From Rhodopseudomonas telluris (GTDB lineage: Bacteria; Pseudomonadota; Alphaproteobacteria; Rhizobiales; Xanthobacteraceae), in the NCBI RefSeq assembly GCF_042432815.1, contig NZ_JBHLWM010000004.1, positions 299,146-363,145 on the forward strand: a stretch of 64,000 nt of DNA, given 5' to 3'. The translations under genes and the position numbers were made by a program. Shown one piece after another: positions 7,234 through 15,006 of the stretch (positions are counted from its first letter, which is position 1; each line of letters begins with the position of its first letter). Under the pieces are notes generated by a model. That model had not been told where the DNA came from. It worked only from the letters and a program-made list of their open reading frames with translations, and made no database searches.

Positions 7234-8121
7234 CTATTCGGCCGCGGCCTGGAACGGCCCAAGATCGCTTAGTGGGATCGACGCCAGCGCGTCGGCCAGC
7301 ACGGTGAAATCCTCTGCGACCGTCCGGAATCGCTCGCTGCGCTGGCGCAGCCGCTCGTCCATGTAGATCGCACGGTTGAGCTCGACCTGCACGGTATGCA
7401 GGCCGCTCGACGGATTGCCGTAGTGCTCGGTGATGAAGCCGCCGGCGTAAGGCTTGTTGCGGCCGACCGAATAGCCACGCGCCGCCATGGTCTCCTCGAC
7501 CACGCTCGGGATCAGCGCGGCGCAGCTCGTGCCGTAACGATCGCCGATCACCACGTCCGGACGGCGTGGCTCGTCGCGCGCGACACCCACCGACGGCATC
7601 GAATGGCAATCGACCAGAATCACCGTTCCCCAGGTCTGGTGCGCCTTGTTGATCAGCCGGCGCAGCGCGCGATGGTATGGCTTGTACAGCGTCTCGATCC
7701 GGGCGAGCGCATCCTCGACGGCAATCCGCTCGCGATAGATCTCCTGGCCGTCGCCGACCACACGCGGGATCGTGCCGAGCCCGCCGGCGACACGCATCGA
7801 GCGAGTATTGGCGAAGCTCGGCAGCCGTCCGACGAACATCCGTGGGTCGAGCTCGTAGGGCTCGCGATTGACGTCGATATAGGACCGCGGGAAATGCGCC
7901 CGGACGACCGGGAAGCCGCGGACCGAGAGGTGGTCGATCAACTCGTCCATGAACGAGTCTTCGGAGCGCTGCAGCGCCTCCAGGTCGATCCGGGACGCGT
8001 TGAGGAACGAGTTGGGATACACCGACCCAGAATGCGGCGAATTGAAAATGATCGGCGCGCGCCACACCTCGGGCTCGGCAATCTCGAACGGGGGCGAGAA
8101 TTCACCGTCAAATTCGGTCAT
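7234..8121 (-). CDS. N-formylglutamate amidohydrolase family protein
   Basis: From ATG 8121 the product has 295 residues; an in-frame ATG at 8154 would add 11. The family releases formate from N-formyl-L-glutamate, the last step of one histidine-degradation route, or acts on related N-acyl amino acids. Visible family blocks are IIFNSPHSGSVYP near residue 25, RSYIDVNREPYELDP, VILVDCHSMPS, and GGFITEHYGNPSSGLHTVQVELNRAIYMDE. The histidines in the PHSG and DCHSMP motifs are the expected zinc ligands. No hut genes are visible nearby, but the HisN-type phosphatase is the next coding gene on the same strand. It ends 65 bases beyond the small-RNA terminator, on the other strand. Confidence 0.88.
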   Translation of the reverse strand: MTEFDGEFSPPFEIAEPEVWRAPIIFNSPHSGSVYPNSFLNASRIDLEALQRSEDSFMDELIDHLSVRGFPVVRAHFPRSYIDVNREPYELDPRMFVGRLPSFANTRSMRVAGGLGTIPRVVGDGQEIYRERIAVEDALARIETLYKPYHRALRRLINKAHQTWGTVILVDCHSMPSVGVARDEPRRPDVVIGDRYGTSCAALIPSVVEETMAARGYSVGRNKPYAGGFITEHYGNPSSGLHTVQVELNRAIYMDERLRQRSERFRTVAEDFTVLADALASIPLSDLGPFQAAAE

Positions 8122-8402
8122 CGTCGTCCGCCCGTCAAATCCGCTAGTCTCCACGCGCGAGCCGCCGATGTCGCTAAATCTGACATTGTGGGAAATCGGG
8201 GCGACCTGCCAAGCAAAATCATTCCAGAGTGCAGCCTAACGATCGCGACACGCGAAAGTGCCGCCATTCGTTGATTCGGCACGTGATCCAGCGCAGGATC
8301 GCCGCCTGCGAGCTATCCGCGGCCGGAATTTCACCCGAAATTTACCAAACGCCGGTCTAAGTGAATCAACATTTTCCCGACCGGATGCGAAGTCCAGCAA
8401 TG

Positions 8403-8762
8403 ATGCACAAGATCCTCCTCGCCGAAGACGACAACGACATGCGCCGGTTCCTGGTCAAGGCGTTGGAAAACGCCGGGTTCCAGGTATCCTCCTTCGACAA
8501 TGGCATGTCGGCCTATCAACGGCTGCGCGAGGAGCCGTTCGAAATGCTGCTGACCGACATCGTGATGCCGGAGATGGACGGCATCGAGCTGGCGCGCCGC
8601 GCGTCGGAGCTCGATCCGGACATCAAGATCATGTTCATCACCGGCTTCGCCGCGGTTGCGCTGAATTCCGATTCGGAAGCCCCGAAGAACGCCAAGGTGC
8701 TGTCCAAGCCCGTGCACCTGCGTGAACTGGTCAGCGAAGTGAACAAGATGCTCGCCGCCTGA
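8403..8762 (+). CDS. cpdR: CpdR-type single-domain response regulator
   Basis: This 119-residue stand-alone receiver domain starts MHKILLAEDDNDMRRFLVKAL. Acidic residues D9/D10, phosphoacceptor Asp52 in LLTDIVMPEMDG, the T/S position in MFITGFAAVAL and Lys in VLSKPVHL are all present. The LAEDDNDMRRFL start and the C-terminal VSEVNKMLAA match CpdR, the cell-cycle adaptor that, when unphosphorylated, primes ClpXP to degrade CtrA-pathway substrates in Caulobacter. A tandem ATG at 8400/8403 leaves the exact start open by one codon. RcdA, a second adaptor in the same pathway, is encoded 17 kb away at 25856. The 280 bases upstream hold no recognised gene. Confidence 0.88.
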   Translation: MHKILLAEDDNDMRRFLVKALENAGFQVSSFDNGMSAYQRLREEPFEMLLTDIVMPEMDGIELARRASELDPDIKIMFITGFAAVALNSDSEAPKNAKVLSKPVHLRELVSEVNKMLAA

Positions 8763-8792
8763 GATTGGCGTCGAAATCCTGCTTTGGTGTCC

Positions 8793-8821
8793 TTGCCTGA
8801 CCGGCCCAGAGCCGATATAGG
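8793..8821 (+). promoter_or_regulatory. tRNA-Val promoter
   Basis: TTGCCT (8793-8798) and TATAGG (8816-8821) are spaced by 17 bases and lie 25 bases before the mature tRNA, giving a short leader. Moderate match. Confidence 0.5.
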
Positions 8822-8846
8822 GACGCCACCCGTGAAGACGATCTAA

Positions 8847-8921
8847 GGGCGCGTAGCTCAGCGGGAGAGCACCTCGTTGACATCGAGGGGGTCACAGGTT
8901 CGATCCCTGTCGCGCCCACCA
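8847..8921 (+). tRNA. tRNA-Val (GAC)
   Basis: This is a complete 75-nt cloverleaf. The acceptor stem GGGCGCG pairs with CGCGCCC, and a genomically encoded CCA follows. The D arm is GCTCAGCGGGAGAGC, the anticodon arm CCTCG-TTGACAT-CGAGG (anticodon GAC, reading GUC/GUU valine codons), and the T arm CACAGG-TTCGATC-CCTGT with GTTCGATCC. It stands alone, with its own promoter-like element just upstream. Confidence 0.97.
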
Positions 8922-9046
8922 TCCTTCAAATCGTCCGCTTCCTCTCTTGGCATCTTGATCGCTCGTGCCCGTGGCTGACGCCGGCGGAACGAAGCGGCCT
9001 GCGACGAATTGGCCCAGTATCGCCATTCGACGTACGGAGCGACACG

Positions 9047-9319
9047 ATGATCAAGCAGATTGCCATCACCGCCGCCGCGCTGGCGGCTCTTTCCACCGCC
9101 GCCGTTGCCCCGGCCAGCGCCGATGAAGTCGGCATTGGCGTCGGGCCGGTCGGCGTCACCGTCGGCACCGTTCACGGACCGTATTACGACCGCGAGGACC
9201 GCTATGTGCGCGAGCGCCGGGTCTATCGCGAGCGGGAACCCGACGAGACGGTCGTGGTCCGCCGGCAGTATCGCGAAGAACCCCGCCGCCGCGTGATCAT
9301 CGAGCGCGACGACGACTAA
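9047..9319 (+). CDS. Small secreted protein with Arg/Glu/Tyr-rich tail, unknown function
   Basis: This 90-residue protein has a clear signal peptide, MIKQIAITAAALAALSTAA followed by VAPASA, cut at about residue 25. The mature part begins DEVGIGVGPVGVTVGTVHG, then becomes a low-complexity, strongly charged tail (YVRERRVYREREPDE, and a C-terminal RDDD). Many short alphaproteobacterial periplasmic proteins look like this, and no function is known to me. It is followed by its own terminator at 9336, which supports a single-gene transcript. Codon use matches the neighbours. Confidence 0.75.
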   Translation: MIKQIAITAAALAALSTAAVAPASADEVGIGVGPVGVTVGTVHGPYYDREDRYVRERRVYREREPDETVVVRRQYREEPRRRVIIERDDD

Positions 9320-9335
9320 CGACCACGACATGATC

Positions 9336-9364
9336 AACGGCCTCCCTTCGCGGAGGCCGTTTTC
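9336..9364 (+). terminator. Intrinsic terminator after the small secreted protein gene
   Basis: ACGGCCTCC (9337-9345) pairs with GGAGGCCGT (9352-9360), followed by TTT and C. It lies 17 bases after the stop codon. Confidence 0.8.
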
Positions 9365-9409
9365 GTCGGGGCGCTTGTTGAAGCGGCCCCGCGAGCCGCG
9401 TTGCTGAGG

Positions 9410-10033
9410 TCAGTCGCCCGACGCCGGTGTTGGCCCGGCGCCATAGCGCAGGCCATCGATCAGCAGCCCGACCATACGGCGCGTATGGGCCGGGTCGTCG
9501 CCAGGCCCCGAGGTGCAGAGCTGCGCAACCGCCTTCAGCAGATCGAACGGATCAACGTCCCCGCGCACCTCGCCCGCAGCGGCGGCCGCGTCCAGCAAGG
9601 ATCGCAGCGCAGGGCGGAGCCGCTGCTCGAAATAGGCCGGCAGGCTGTCATAGGCCGGATTGCCGGAATACAGCGCTGCCGCCAAGCCGCGCTTGGTGGC
9701 GATGAAGTCCACATAGCGTTGCATCCAGCGCGCCAAGGCCTCGACCGGGGGATGCTCCTTGGCCAGCGTCGCGGCCGCGTCCGCGCAGGCATCGACGCCA
9801 TTGCGAAACACCGCGACGATCAGGTCCGAGCGCTGCGGGAAATGCCGATACAGGGTGCCGATACCCACGCCGGCTTTCTCGGCGATCTCGCGCACCGGCG
9901 CATCCACGCCCGAAGTGGTGAACACCGCCAGTGCCGCGTCGAGCAGCGTCTGCAAATTCCGCTGCGCATCCGCCCGGACCCGACGCGGCGTGCCGGCCGC
10001 TGAGGCGCCTTTTCGCGGCGGCTTTTCGGGCAC
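9410..10033 (-). CDS. TetR/AcrR family transcriptional regulator
   Basis: This is a 207-residue regulator. A basic N-terminal extension (KPPRKGASAAGTPRRVRADAQ) precedes the HTH: NLQTLLDAALAVFTTSGVDA, then VREIAEKAGVGIGTLYRHFPQRSDLI. The C-terminal domain resembles the TetR_C type with a buried ligand pocket. It is divergent from the PaoABC-like operon. A perfect palindrome (10052-10068) lies 18 bases before its start and a half-site GTTCCGTAC lies nearer the oxidoreductase genes, so it probably represses both itself and that operon in response to an aldehyde or aromatic ligand. Confidence 0.9.
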   Translation of the reverse strand: MPEKPPRKGASAAGTPRRVRADAQRNLQTLLDAALAVFTTSGVDAPVREIAEKAGVGIGTLYRHFPQRSDLIVAVFRNGVDACADAAATLAKEHPPVEALARWMQRYVDFIATKRGLAAALYSGNPAYDSLPAYFEQRLRPALRSLLDAAAAAGEVRGDVDPFDLLKAVAQLCTSGPGDDPAHTRRMVGLLIDGLRYGAGPTPASGD

Positions 10034-10051
10034 GAGAATACCTCTTGATAA

Positions 10052-10068
10052 ACGGAACGATGTTCCGT
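10052..10068. promoter_or_regulatory. TetR operator candidate
   Basis: ACGGAAC-GAT-GTTCCGT is a perfect 7-bp inverted repeat just upstream of the tetR start. A related half-site (CCGTTCCGTAC, 10179-10189) lies about 65 bases before the first oxidoreductase gene. Confidence 0.7.
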
Positions 10069-10248
10069 ATAAGGAGTTGCTGGTTCGTTATCTCACATCG
10101 ATGCCTGACGGGCTACGCGGCATCGGTCCCGCAACCAACACTCCGAACTAACAAGCCGCTCGGCGGTTAGCGATTTTTCCGTTCCGTACAACGTGCGCGC
10201 GAACACGGCTGCGTGCGCGCCGCTTCATCACGTCCCGAAGGAGGTCAT

Positions 10249-10785
10249 ATGACCGCTGATCGAACTGCCGCGCCCGGCGCGGCGATCCGCGTCAATGGAG
10301 TCGAGTGTCCGATCCCCGCAGATCCGCGGGTCTCGCTGCTCGACCTGCTGCGCGAGACCCTCAACCTGCACGGCACCAAGAAGGGCTGCAATCAGGGCGC
10401 CTGCGGCGCCTGCACCGTGCTGGTCGATGGTGAGCGTATCCTGTCATGCCTGTCGCTGGCCATTCAGCACGCCGGCCGCAGCGTCACCACCATCGAAGGC
10501 CTGGCGAGCGAGGAGGGGCTGCATCCGTTGCAGCAGGCCTTCATCGAGCACGACGGCTTCCAGTGTGGCTACTGCACGCCGGGGCAGATCTGCTCGGCTG
10601 TCGGCATGGCGGCCGAACTGCAACGTGGCGTACCGAGCCACGTCACCCGCGATCTCGCTCACGAAAATGTCGCTCCGACGCACGATGAAATCCGTGAACG
10701 CATGAGTGGCAATTTGTGCCGTTGCGGCGCGCACAACGGCATCATCGCGGCGATCCAGGACACCTACGCGGAGGCTGCGGAATGA
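10249..10785 (+). CDS. paoA: Molybdenum aldehyde oxidoreductase, [2Fe-2S] subunit (PaoA-like)
   Basis: This 178-residue iron-sulfur subunit belongs to a heterotrimeric xanthine-oxidase-family enzyme. The plant-type cluster motif is CNQGACGACTVLVDG with a later Cys in ERILSCLSLA. The second, all-helical cluster motif is CGYCTPGQ and CRCGAHNGI. The start at 10249 follows the perfect SD AAGGAGGT; an upstream in-frame codon has none. The protein lacks the long TAT leader of E. coli PaoA, so it may be cytoplasmic or exported only in complex. Its stop overlaps the next ATG (ATGA), so the three subunits are translationally coupled. The aldehyde substrate is not known. Confidence 0.88.
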   Translation: MTADRTAAPGAAIRVNGVECPIPADPRVSLLDLLRETLNLHGTKKGCNQGACGACTVLVDGERILSCLSLAIQHAGRSVTTIEGLASEEGLHPLQQAFIEHDGFQCGYCTPGQICSAVGMAAELQRGVPSHVTRDLAHENVAPTHDEIRERMSGNLCRCGAHNGIIAAIQDTYAEAAE

Positions 10786-11768
10786 CTCCTTTCGATTACT
10801 CACGCGCGGGCGATGTCGCCGAGGCCGTACGGCTCGGCGCGGCGGCACAGGCGAAGTTTCTCGGCGGCGGCACTAATCTCGTCGACCTGATGCGCGAGAC
10901 GCTCGAGCGCCCGTCCGCGCTGGTCGATATCACCGGCTTGCCGGCGGAAATTACCGAGACCAATGACGGTGGTCTGCTGATCGGCGCGGCGGTACGTAAC
11001 ACCGCGCTGGCCGAGCACCGTGTCGTGCGTCGGAACTATCCGATGTTGTCACGCGCCATCCTCGCGGGCGCCTCGGCGCAAATCCGCAACATGGCGACGG
11101 TCGGCGGCAATTTGCTGCAGCGGACGCGTTGCACTTACTTCTACGACGATGCCGGCTCGCGCTGTAACAAGCGCCAGCCGGGGCAGGGCTGCGATGCGAT
11201 CGATGGCTTCAACCGCAACCACGCCATCCTCGGTGCCTCCGAAGCGTGTGTCGCGACGCATCCGTCCGACATGTGCGTGGCGCTCGCCGCGCTCGATGCA
11301 GTGGTGCACATCGAGGGGAACGGCGGTGCGCGCAAGCTGCCGTTCAGCGATTTCCATCGTCTGCCGGGAGATCGGCCTGATCTGGAAACGATGCTGCAAC
11401 CCGGCGAACTGATCACCGCGATCGAACTGCCGCCACAGCCGATCGCGGCGCGCTCGACCTATCGCAAGGTGCGCGATCGTTCGAGCTACGCGTTCGCGCT
11501 TGTCTCGGTGGCCGCCGCGCTCGAAATCGAGGGCGGCAAGGTGAAGGACGTGCGCCTCGCGCTTGGCGGCGTCGCTCACAAACCATGGCGAGCTCAGAAG
11601 GCCGAGCAGGCGCTGCGTGGCAGGGAGGCCACGGCGGACGCGTTCAGCGCTGCGGCCGAAGCGGAGGTCGCGGAGGCCGTGCCGCTGCGCGACAACGCCT
11701 TCAAGATCGAACTGGCCAAACGAACCATTGTCGCCGTTCTCGGCGAACTCGCAGGAGATGCCCGATGA
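10782..11768 (+). CDS. paoB: Molybdenum aldehyde oxidoreductase, FAD subunit (PaoB-like)
   Basis: This 328-residue FAD-binding subunit (CO-dehydrogenase medium-subunit fold) has FLGGGTNLVDLM and ATVGGNLLQRTRC for flavin binding. Between them and the C-terminal domain lies a cysteine-rich insert (RTRCTYFYDDAGSRCNKR, then PGQGC and further on EAC). An insert of this kind carries an extra [4Fe-4S] cluster in E. coli PaoB and in 4-hydroxybenzoyl-CoA reductase. The link to PaoB rests on that insert. Start and stop overlap the flanking subunit genes by four bases each. Confidence 0.87.
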   Translation: MTPFDYSRAGDVAEAVRLGAAAQAKFLGGGTNLVDLMRETLERPSALVDITGLPAEITETNDGGLLIGAAVRNTALAEHRVVRRNYPMLSRAILAGASAQIRNMATVGGNLLQRTRCTYFYDDAGSRCNKRQPGQGCDAIDGFNRNHAILGASEACVATHPSDMCVALAALDAVVHIEGNGGARKLPFSDFHRLPGDRPDLETMLQPGELITAIELPPQPIAARSTYRKVRDRSSYAFALVSVAAALEIEGGKVKDVRLALGGVAHKPWRAQKAEQALRGREATADAFSAAAEAEVAEAVPLRDNAFKIELAKRTIVAVLGELAGDAR

Positions 11769-14098
11769 GCATCGTCAACGAAGCCAAACAAGCCGTTCGC
11801 GGCGTCGTGCAGGACGTGATGGAGAAGGCCGTCGCGCTCGCGCCTGATAGCTGGATGCCGGGTGGCGAGCCCGATCCCCTGATCCGCGCCAAGCACGGTT
11901 CGATCGGCGCCTCGGTCCCGCGCATCGACGGTCCGCTGAAAGTCCGGGGCGCCGCGCCGTTCGCCGCGGAGTTCGCGCTCGACGGCATGCTCTATGCGGC
12001 GCTGATGTTCAGCACCGTGCCGAAAGGTCGAATTAGCACGCTCGACACCACGCAGGCCGAAGCCGCGCCCGGCGTCGCGCTCGTGATGACTTATCGCAAT
12101 GCGCCGCGGATGAAGCCGATGCCGCTGTTCATGACCGCCGAGAAGGCCGGCGGCAGCGACAATCTGCCGATCATGCAGGATGAGCGCATCCACTGGAACG
12201 GTCAGCCGATCGCTGTCGTGCTGGCGCAAACGCAGGAACAGGCCGATCATGCCGTGTCGCTGATCCGCGCGACCTACGAGACCGAGGCGGCTGTGACCAG
12301 CTTCGCCACCGCGAAAGCCAAAGGCACCGAGCCTGGCCTGTTCATGGGCCAGCCGCTCAAGGCCGAGAAAGGCGACGCCGAAGCCGCGCTCGCCAAGGCT
12401 CCGGTCCGGGTCGATTGCCGCTATTCGACGCCGCGGCACAATCACAATGCCATTGAGCCGCATGCCGCCACCGTGGCGTGGGTTGGCGACATACTGATCG
12501 TGCATGACGCCTCGCAGGCGGTGCATCACACGGCCTGGTCGCTCGGGCAGATCTTCGGCATCGCCGAGGAGCAGGTCCACGTCACGTCGCCGTTTGTCGG
12601 CGGCGGCTTCGGCGGCAAATGTCTCTGGCAGCATCAGGTGCTTGGCGCTGCGGCGTCGAAACTCGCGGGGCGTCCGGTTCGCATCACGCTGTCGCGCGAG
12701 GGCGTGTACCGCCTGATCGGCGGCCGAACGCTCACCGAGCAGCGGTTCGCTATCGGTGCCGAGCCCGAGGGCCGCTTCGTCTCGCTGATCCACACCGGCA
12801 CGGTTGCGACCGCGCCGCAGAACGCGTTCCCGGAGCCGTTCATCCTGCCGACGATGAGCAGTTACGGCTCGCCGAACATCAAGCTCGACGTCCAGACCGT
12901 GCATCTCGATATGCTCGCCAACACCTTCATGCGGGCACCTGGCGAGTCGGTCGGCAGCTTCGCGATGGAGTCGGCGATCGACGAAATGGCGGTGGCGCTC
13001 GGCATGGATCCGGTCGAACTGCGCGTCCTGAATCAGCCGGAAGAAGATCCGCTGAAGGGCACGTCGTTCTCGGCGCGGCACATCGCCGAGGCCTGGCGCA
13101 CCGGCGCCGAACGCTTCGGCTGGTCGAAGCGTAACCCGACCGCGGCCAGCGTGCGTGACGGCGAGTGGCTGGTCGGGATGGGCTGTGCGACCGCGACCTA
13201 TCCGTATCACCGCATGCCCGGCGGCGCGGCGCGGATCACGCTGACTCGCGACGGCGGCGCCAAGGTCGAAATCGCCGCGCACGAAATGGGCATGGGCACG
13301 GCGACGGCGCATACCCAGGTGGTCGCCGACCGGCTCGGTCTGTCACGCGATCAGGTGACGTTCGCGTATGGCGACTCCGCGTTCCCCGGTGTCGTGCTGG
13401 CCGGCGGCTCGCAGCAGACCGCGTCGATTGGCGCCTCGGTGATCGCCGCGCATCATGTGCTGATCAGGGATCTGCTCAAGCTGGCCGGCAACGACTCGCC
13501 GCTCGCGGGCCTCAGCGCCGACGAGGTCGGAACCCTGAACGGCGGTCTCGCCAAGCTCGACGATCCGACGCGGCACGAAAGCTACGTGTCGATCCTGACC
13601 CGCTCGGGGCGCGATCATATCGCGGCCGAAGGAAGCGCCTCGCCGCCGCTCGAGACTCAGCATTGGTCGATGCATTCGTTCGGCGCACTGTTCTGCGAGA
13701 TCGGCGTCAACAGTGTCACCGGTGAAACCCGCGTGCGGCGGTTCCTCGGTTCCTACGATTGCGGCCGCATCCTCAATCCGAAAACGGCGGCGAGTCAGTT
13801 CCGCGGCGGCATCATCATGGGTCTCGGCCTGGCGCTGATGGAGGAGACGCAGTTCGACGAGCGCAACGGCCGCGTGATGAACCCGAGCCTCGCCGAGTAT
13901 CACGTCCCGGTGCATCTCGACGTGCCGGAGATCGACGTGATCTGGACCGATATTCCGGATCCGCGTGCACCCATGGGCGCCCGGGGCATCGGCGAGATCG
14001 GCATCACCGGCGTCGGCGCCGCCGTCGCCAACGCGATCTTCAACGCCACCGGCAAGCGGATCCGCGATCTGCCGATCACGCTCGACAAGCTGCTGTGA
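11765..14098 (+). CDS. paoC: Molybdenum aldehyde oxidoreductase, molybdopterin catalytic subunit (PaoC-like)
   Basis: This 777-residue catalytic subunit binds the molybdenum-pterin cofactor and oxidises aldehydes to acids. Cofactor and active-site blocks include PFVGGGFGGK, FMRAPGESVGSFAMESAIDE, GGSQQTASIGAS and, near the C-terminus, APMGARGIGEIGITGVGAA, whose glutamate is the expected catalytic base. The enzyme is slightly longer than E. coli PaoC (732). The first 35 or so residues (SIVNEAKQAVRGVVQDVMEK) are an extra helical lead. No PaoD/XdhC-type cofactor-insertion chaperone follows; a hairpin at 14135 ends the operon, so maturation must rely on a factor elsewhere. Confidence 0.9.
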   Translation: MSIVNEAKQAVRGVVQDVMEKAVALAPDSWMPGGEPDPLIRAKHGSIGASVPRIDGPLKVRGAAPFAAEFALDGMLYAALMFSTVPKGRISTLDTTQAEAAPGVALVMTYRNAPRMKPMPLFMTAEKAGGSDNLPIMQDERIHWNGQPIAVVLAQTQEQADHAVSLIRATYETEAAVTSFATAKAKGTEPGLFMGQPLKAEKGDAEAALAKAPVRVDCRYSTPRHNHNAIEPHAATVAWVGDILIVHDASQAVHHTAWSLGQIFGIAEEQVHVTSPFVGGGFGGKCLWQHQVLGAAASKLAGRPVRITLSREGVYRLIGGRTLTEQRFAIGAEPEGRFVSLIHTGTVATAPQNAFPEPFILPTMSSYGSPNIKLDVQTVHLDMLANTFMRAPGESVGSFAMESAIDEMAVALGMDPVELRVLNQPEEDPLKGTSFSARHIAEAWRTGAERFGWSKRNPTAASVRDGEWLVGMGCATATYPYHRMPGGAARITLTRDGGAKVEIAAHEMGMGTATAHTQVVADRLGLSRDQVTFAYGDSAFPGVVLAGGSQQTASIGASVIAAHHVLIRDLLKLAGNDSPLAGLSADEVGTLNGGLAKLDDPTRHESYVSILTRSGRDHIAAEGSASPPLETQHWSMHSFGALFCEIGVNSVTGETRVRRFLGSYDCGRILNPKTAASQFRGGIIMGLGLALMEETQFDERNGRVMNPSLAEYHVPVHLDVPEIDVIWTDIPDPRAPMGARGIGEIGITGVGAAVANAIFNATGKRIRDLPITLDKLL

Positions 14099-14134
14099 GC
14101 GGCTGCTAACGACCTGCTAACCATCCGCTGCGTG

Positions 14135-14163
14135 CGACGGCCTCCCCGAAAAGGAGGCCGTCG
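14135..14163 (+). terminator. Terminator-like hairpin after paoC
   Basis: CGACGGCCTCC (14135-14145) pairs with GGAGGCCGTCG (14153-14163) around CCGAAAA. The following bases (GCGTTTCGG) give only a weak T-run, so termination may be partial. Confidence 0.6.
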
Positions 14164-14250
14164 GCGTTTCGGCAGCCGGATTCATCGCGGCGAAACTTCT
14201 GGACGCCATCCTCTGGTCGTCGCGGCACAGCCACGCTCCACGGGGACGAC

Positions 14251-15006
14251 ATGACCGGATCGACCGGCTACGCGCTGGAACTGCGGGGACTCGCCAAGAG
14301 CTATGACCGCCCCGCGGTCGACGGGCTCGACCTCACCGTGAGGGCGGGCGAGTTCTACGCGCTACTCGGCCCCAACGGCGCCGGCAAGACCACGACGCTG
14401 CGGATGGTCGCGGGGCTGCTGCAGCCCGACGCCGGATCGATCCGGATCCTCGGCATCGATGCGCTGGCCGATCCGATCGCCGCCAAGCAGGTCACCGCCT
14501 GGGTGTCGGACGAGCCGATGATCTATGACAAGCTGACGCCGCTGGAATATCTCGCCTTCGTCGCCGGACTGTGGGGCTGCGATCCGGATCGCGCCGAAGC
14601 CGCGGCCGTGCGATTGTTAGAGCAGCTCGACCTGACGGCGCACCAGCATCAGCGTTGCGAGGGTTTCTCCAAAGGCATGCGGCAGAAGGTGGCGCTGGCC
14701 GGCGCGCTGGTCCACGAGCCGCGGCTGATCATCCTCGACGAACCGCTGACCGGACTCGACGCGGTGTCGGCACGGCGCGTCAAGGAGATCCTGCAGGCGC
14801 GTGTGCAGGCCGGCGGCACCGTGATCATGACCACCCACATCCTCGAAGTCGCCGAGCGCATGGCCGACCGGATCGGCGTGATCGTCGCCGGGCGGCTGGT
14901 TGCCGAAGGCACGCTGACCGACCTGCGCAGCCGGATCGGCAGCGGCGAGTCGAGCCTCGAGGACATGTTCGTCGCGCTGGTCGGCGGCGAGGCGGCGCCG
15001 GGATGA
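14251..15006 (+). CDS. ABC transporter ATP-binding protein
   Basis: This 251-residue cytoplasmic ATPase has Walker A GPNGAGKTTT (residues about 40-49), the signature CEGFSKGMRQKVALAGAL (a divergent LSGGQ, FSKGM, common in drug/lipid/Na export ATPases), Walker B LIILDEPLTGLD and the H-loop TTHIL. FSKGM-type ATPases pair with ABC-2-like exporters. It begins after GGGGACGAC and its stop overlaps the start of the permease gene (ATGA), so the two form one transporter. The substrate is unknown. Confidence 0.9.
   Translation: MTGSTGYALELRGLAKSYDRPAVDGLDLTVRAGEFYALLGPNGAGKTTTLRMVAGLLQPDAGSIRILGIDALADPIAAKQVTAWVSDEPMIYDKLTPLEYLAFVAGLWGCDPDRAEAAAVRLLEQLDLTAHQHQRCEGFSKGMRQKVALAGALVHEPRLIILDEPLTGLDAVSARRVKEILQARVQAGGTVIMTTHILEVAERMADRIGVIVAGRLVAEGTLTDLRSRIGSGESSLEDMFVALVGGEAAPG

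Noticed and set aside
10060..10170. Short plus-strand frame starting ATGTTCCGT in the tetR-paoA interval
   Set aside because: It begins inside the TetR operator with no SD and has no homology signal; it is promoter DNA.
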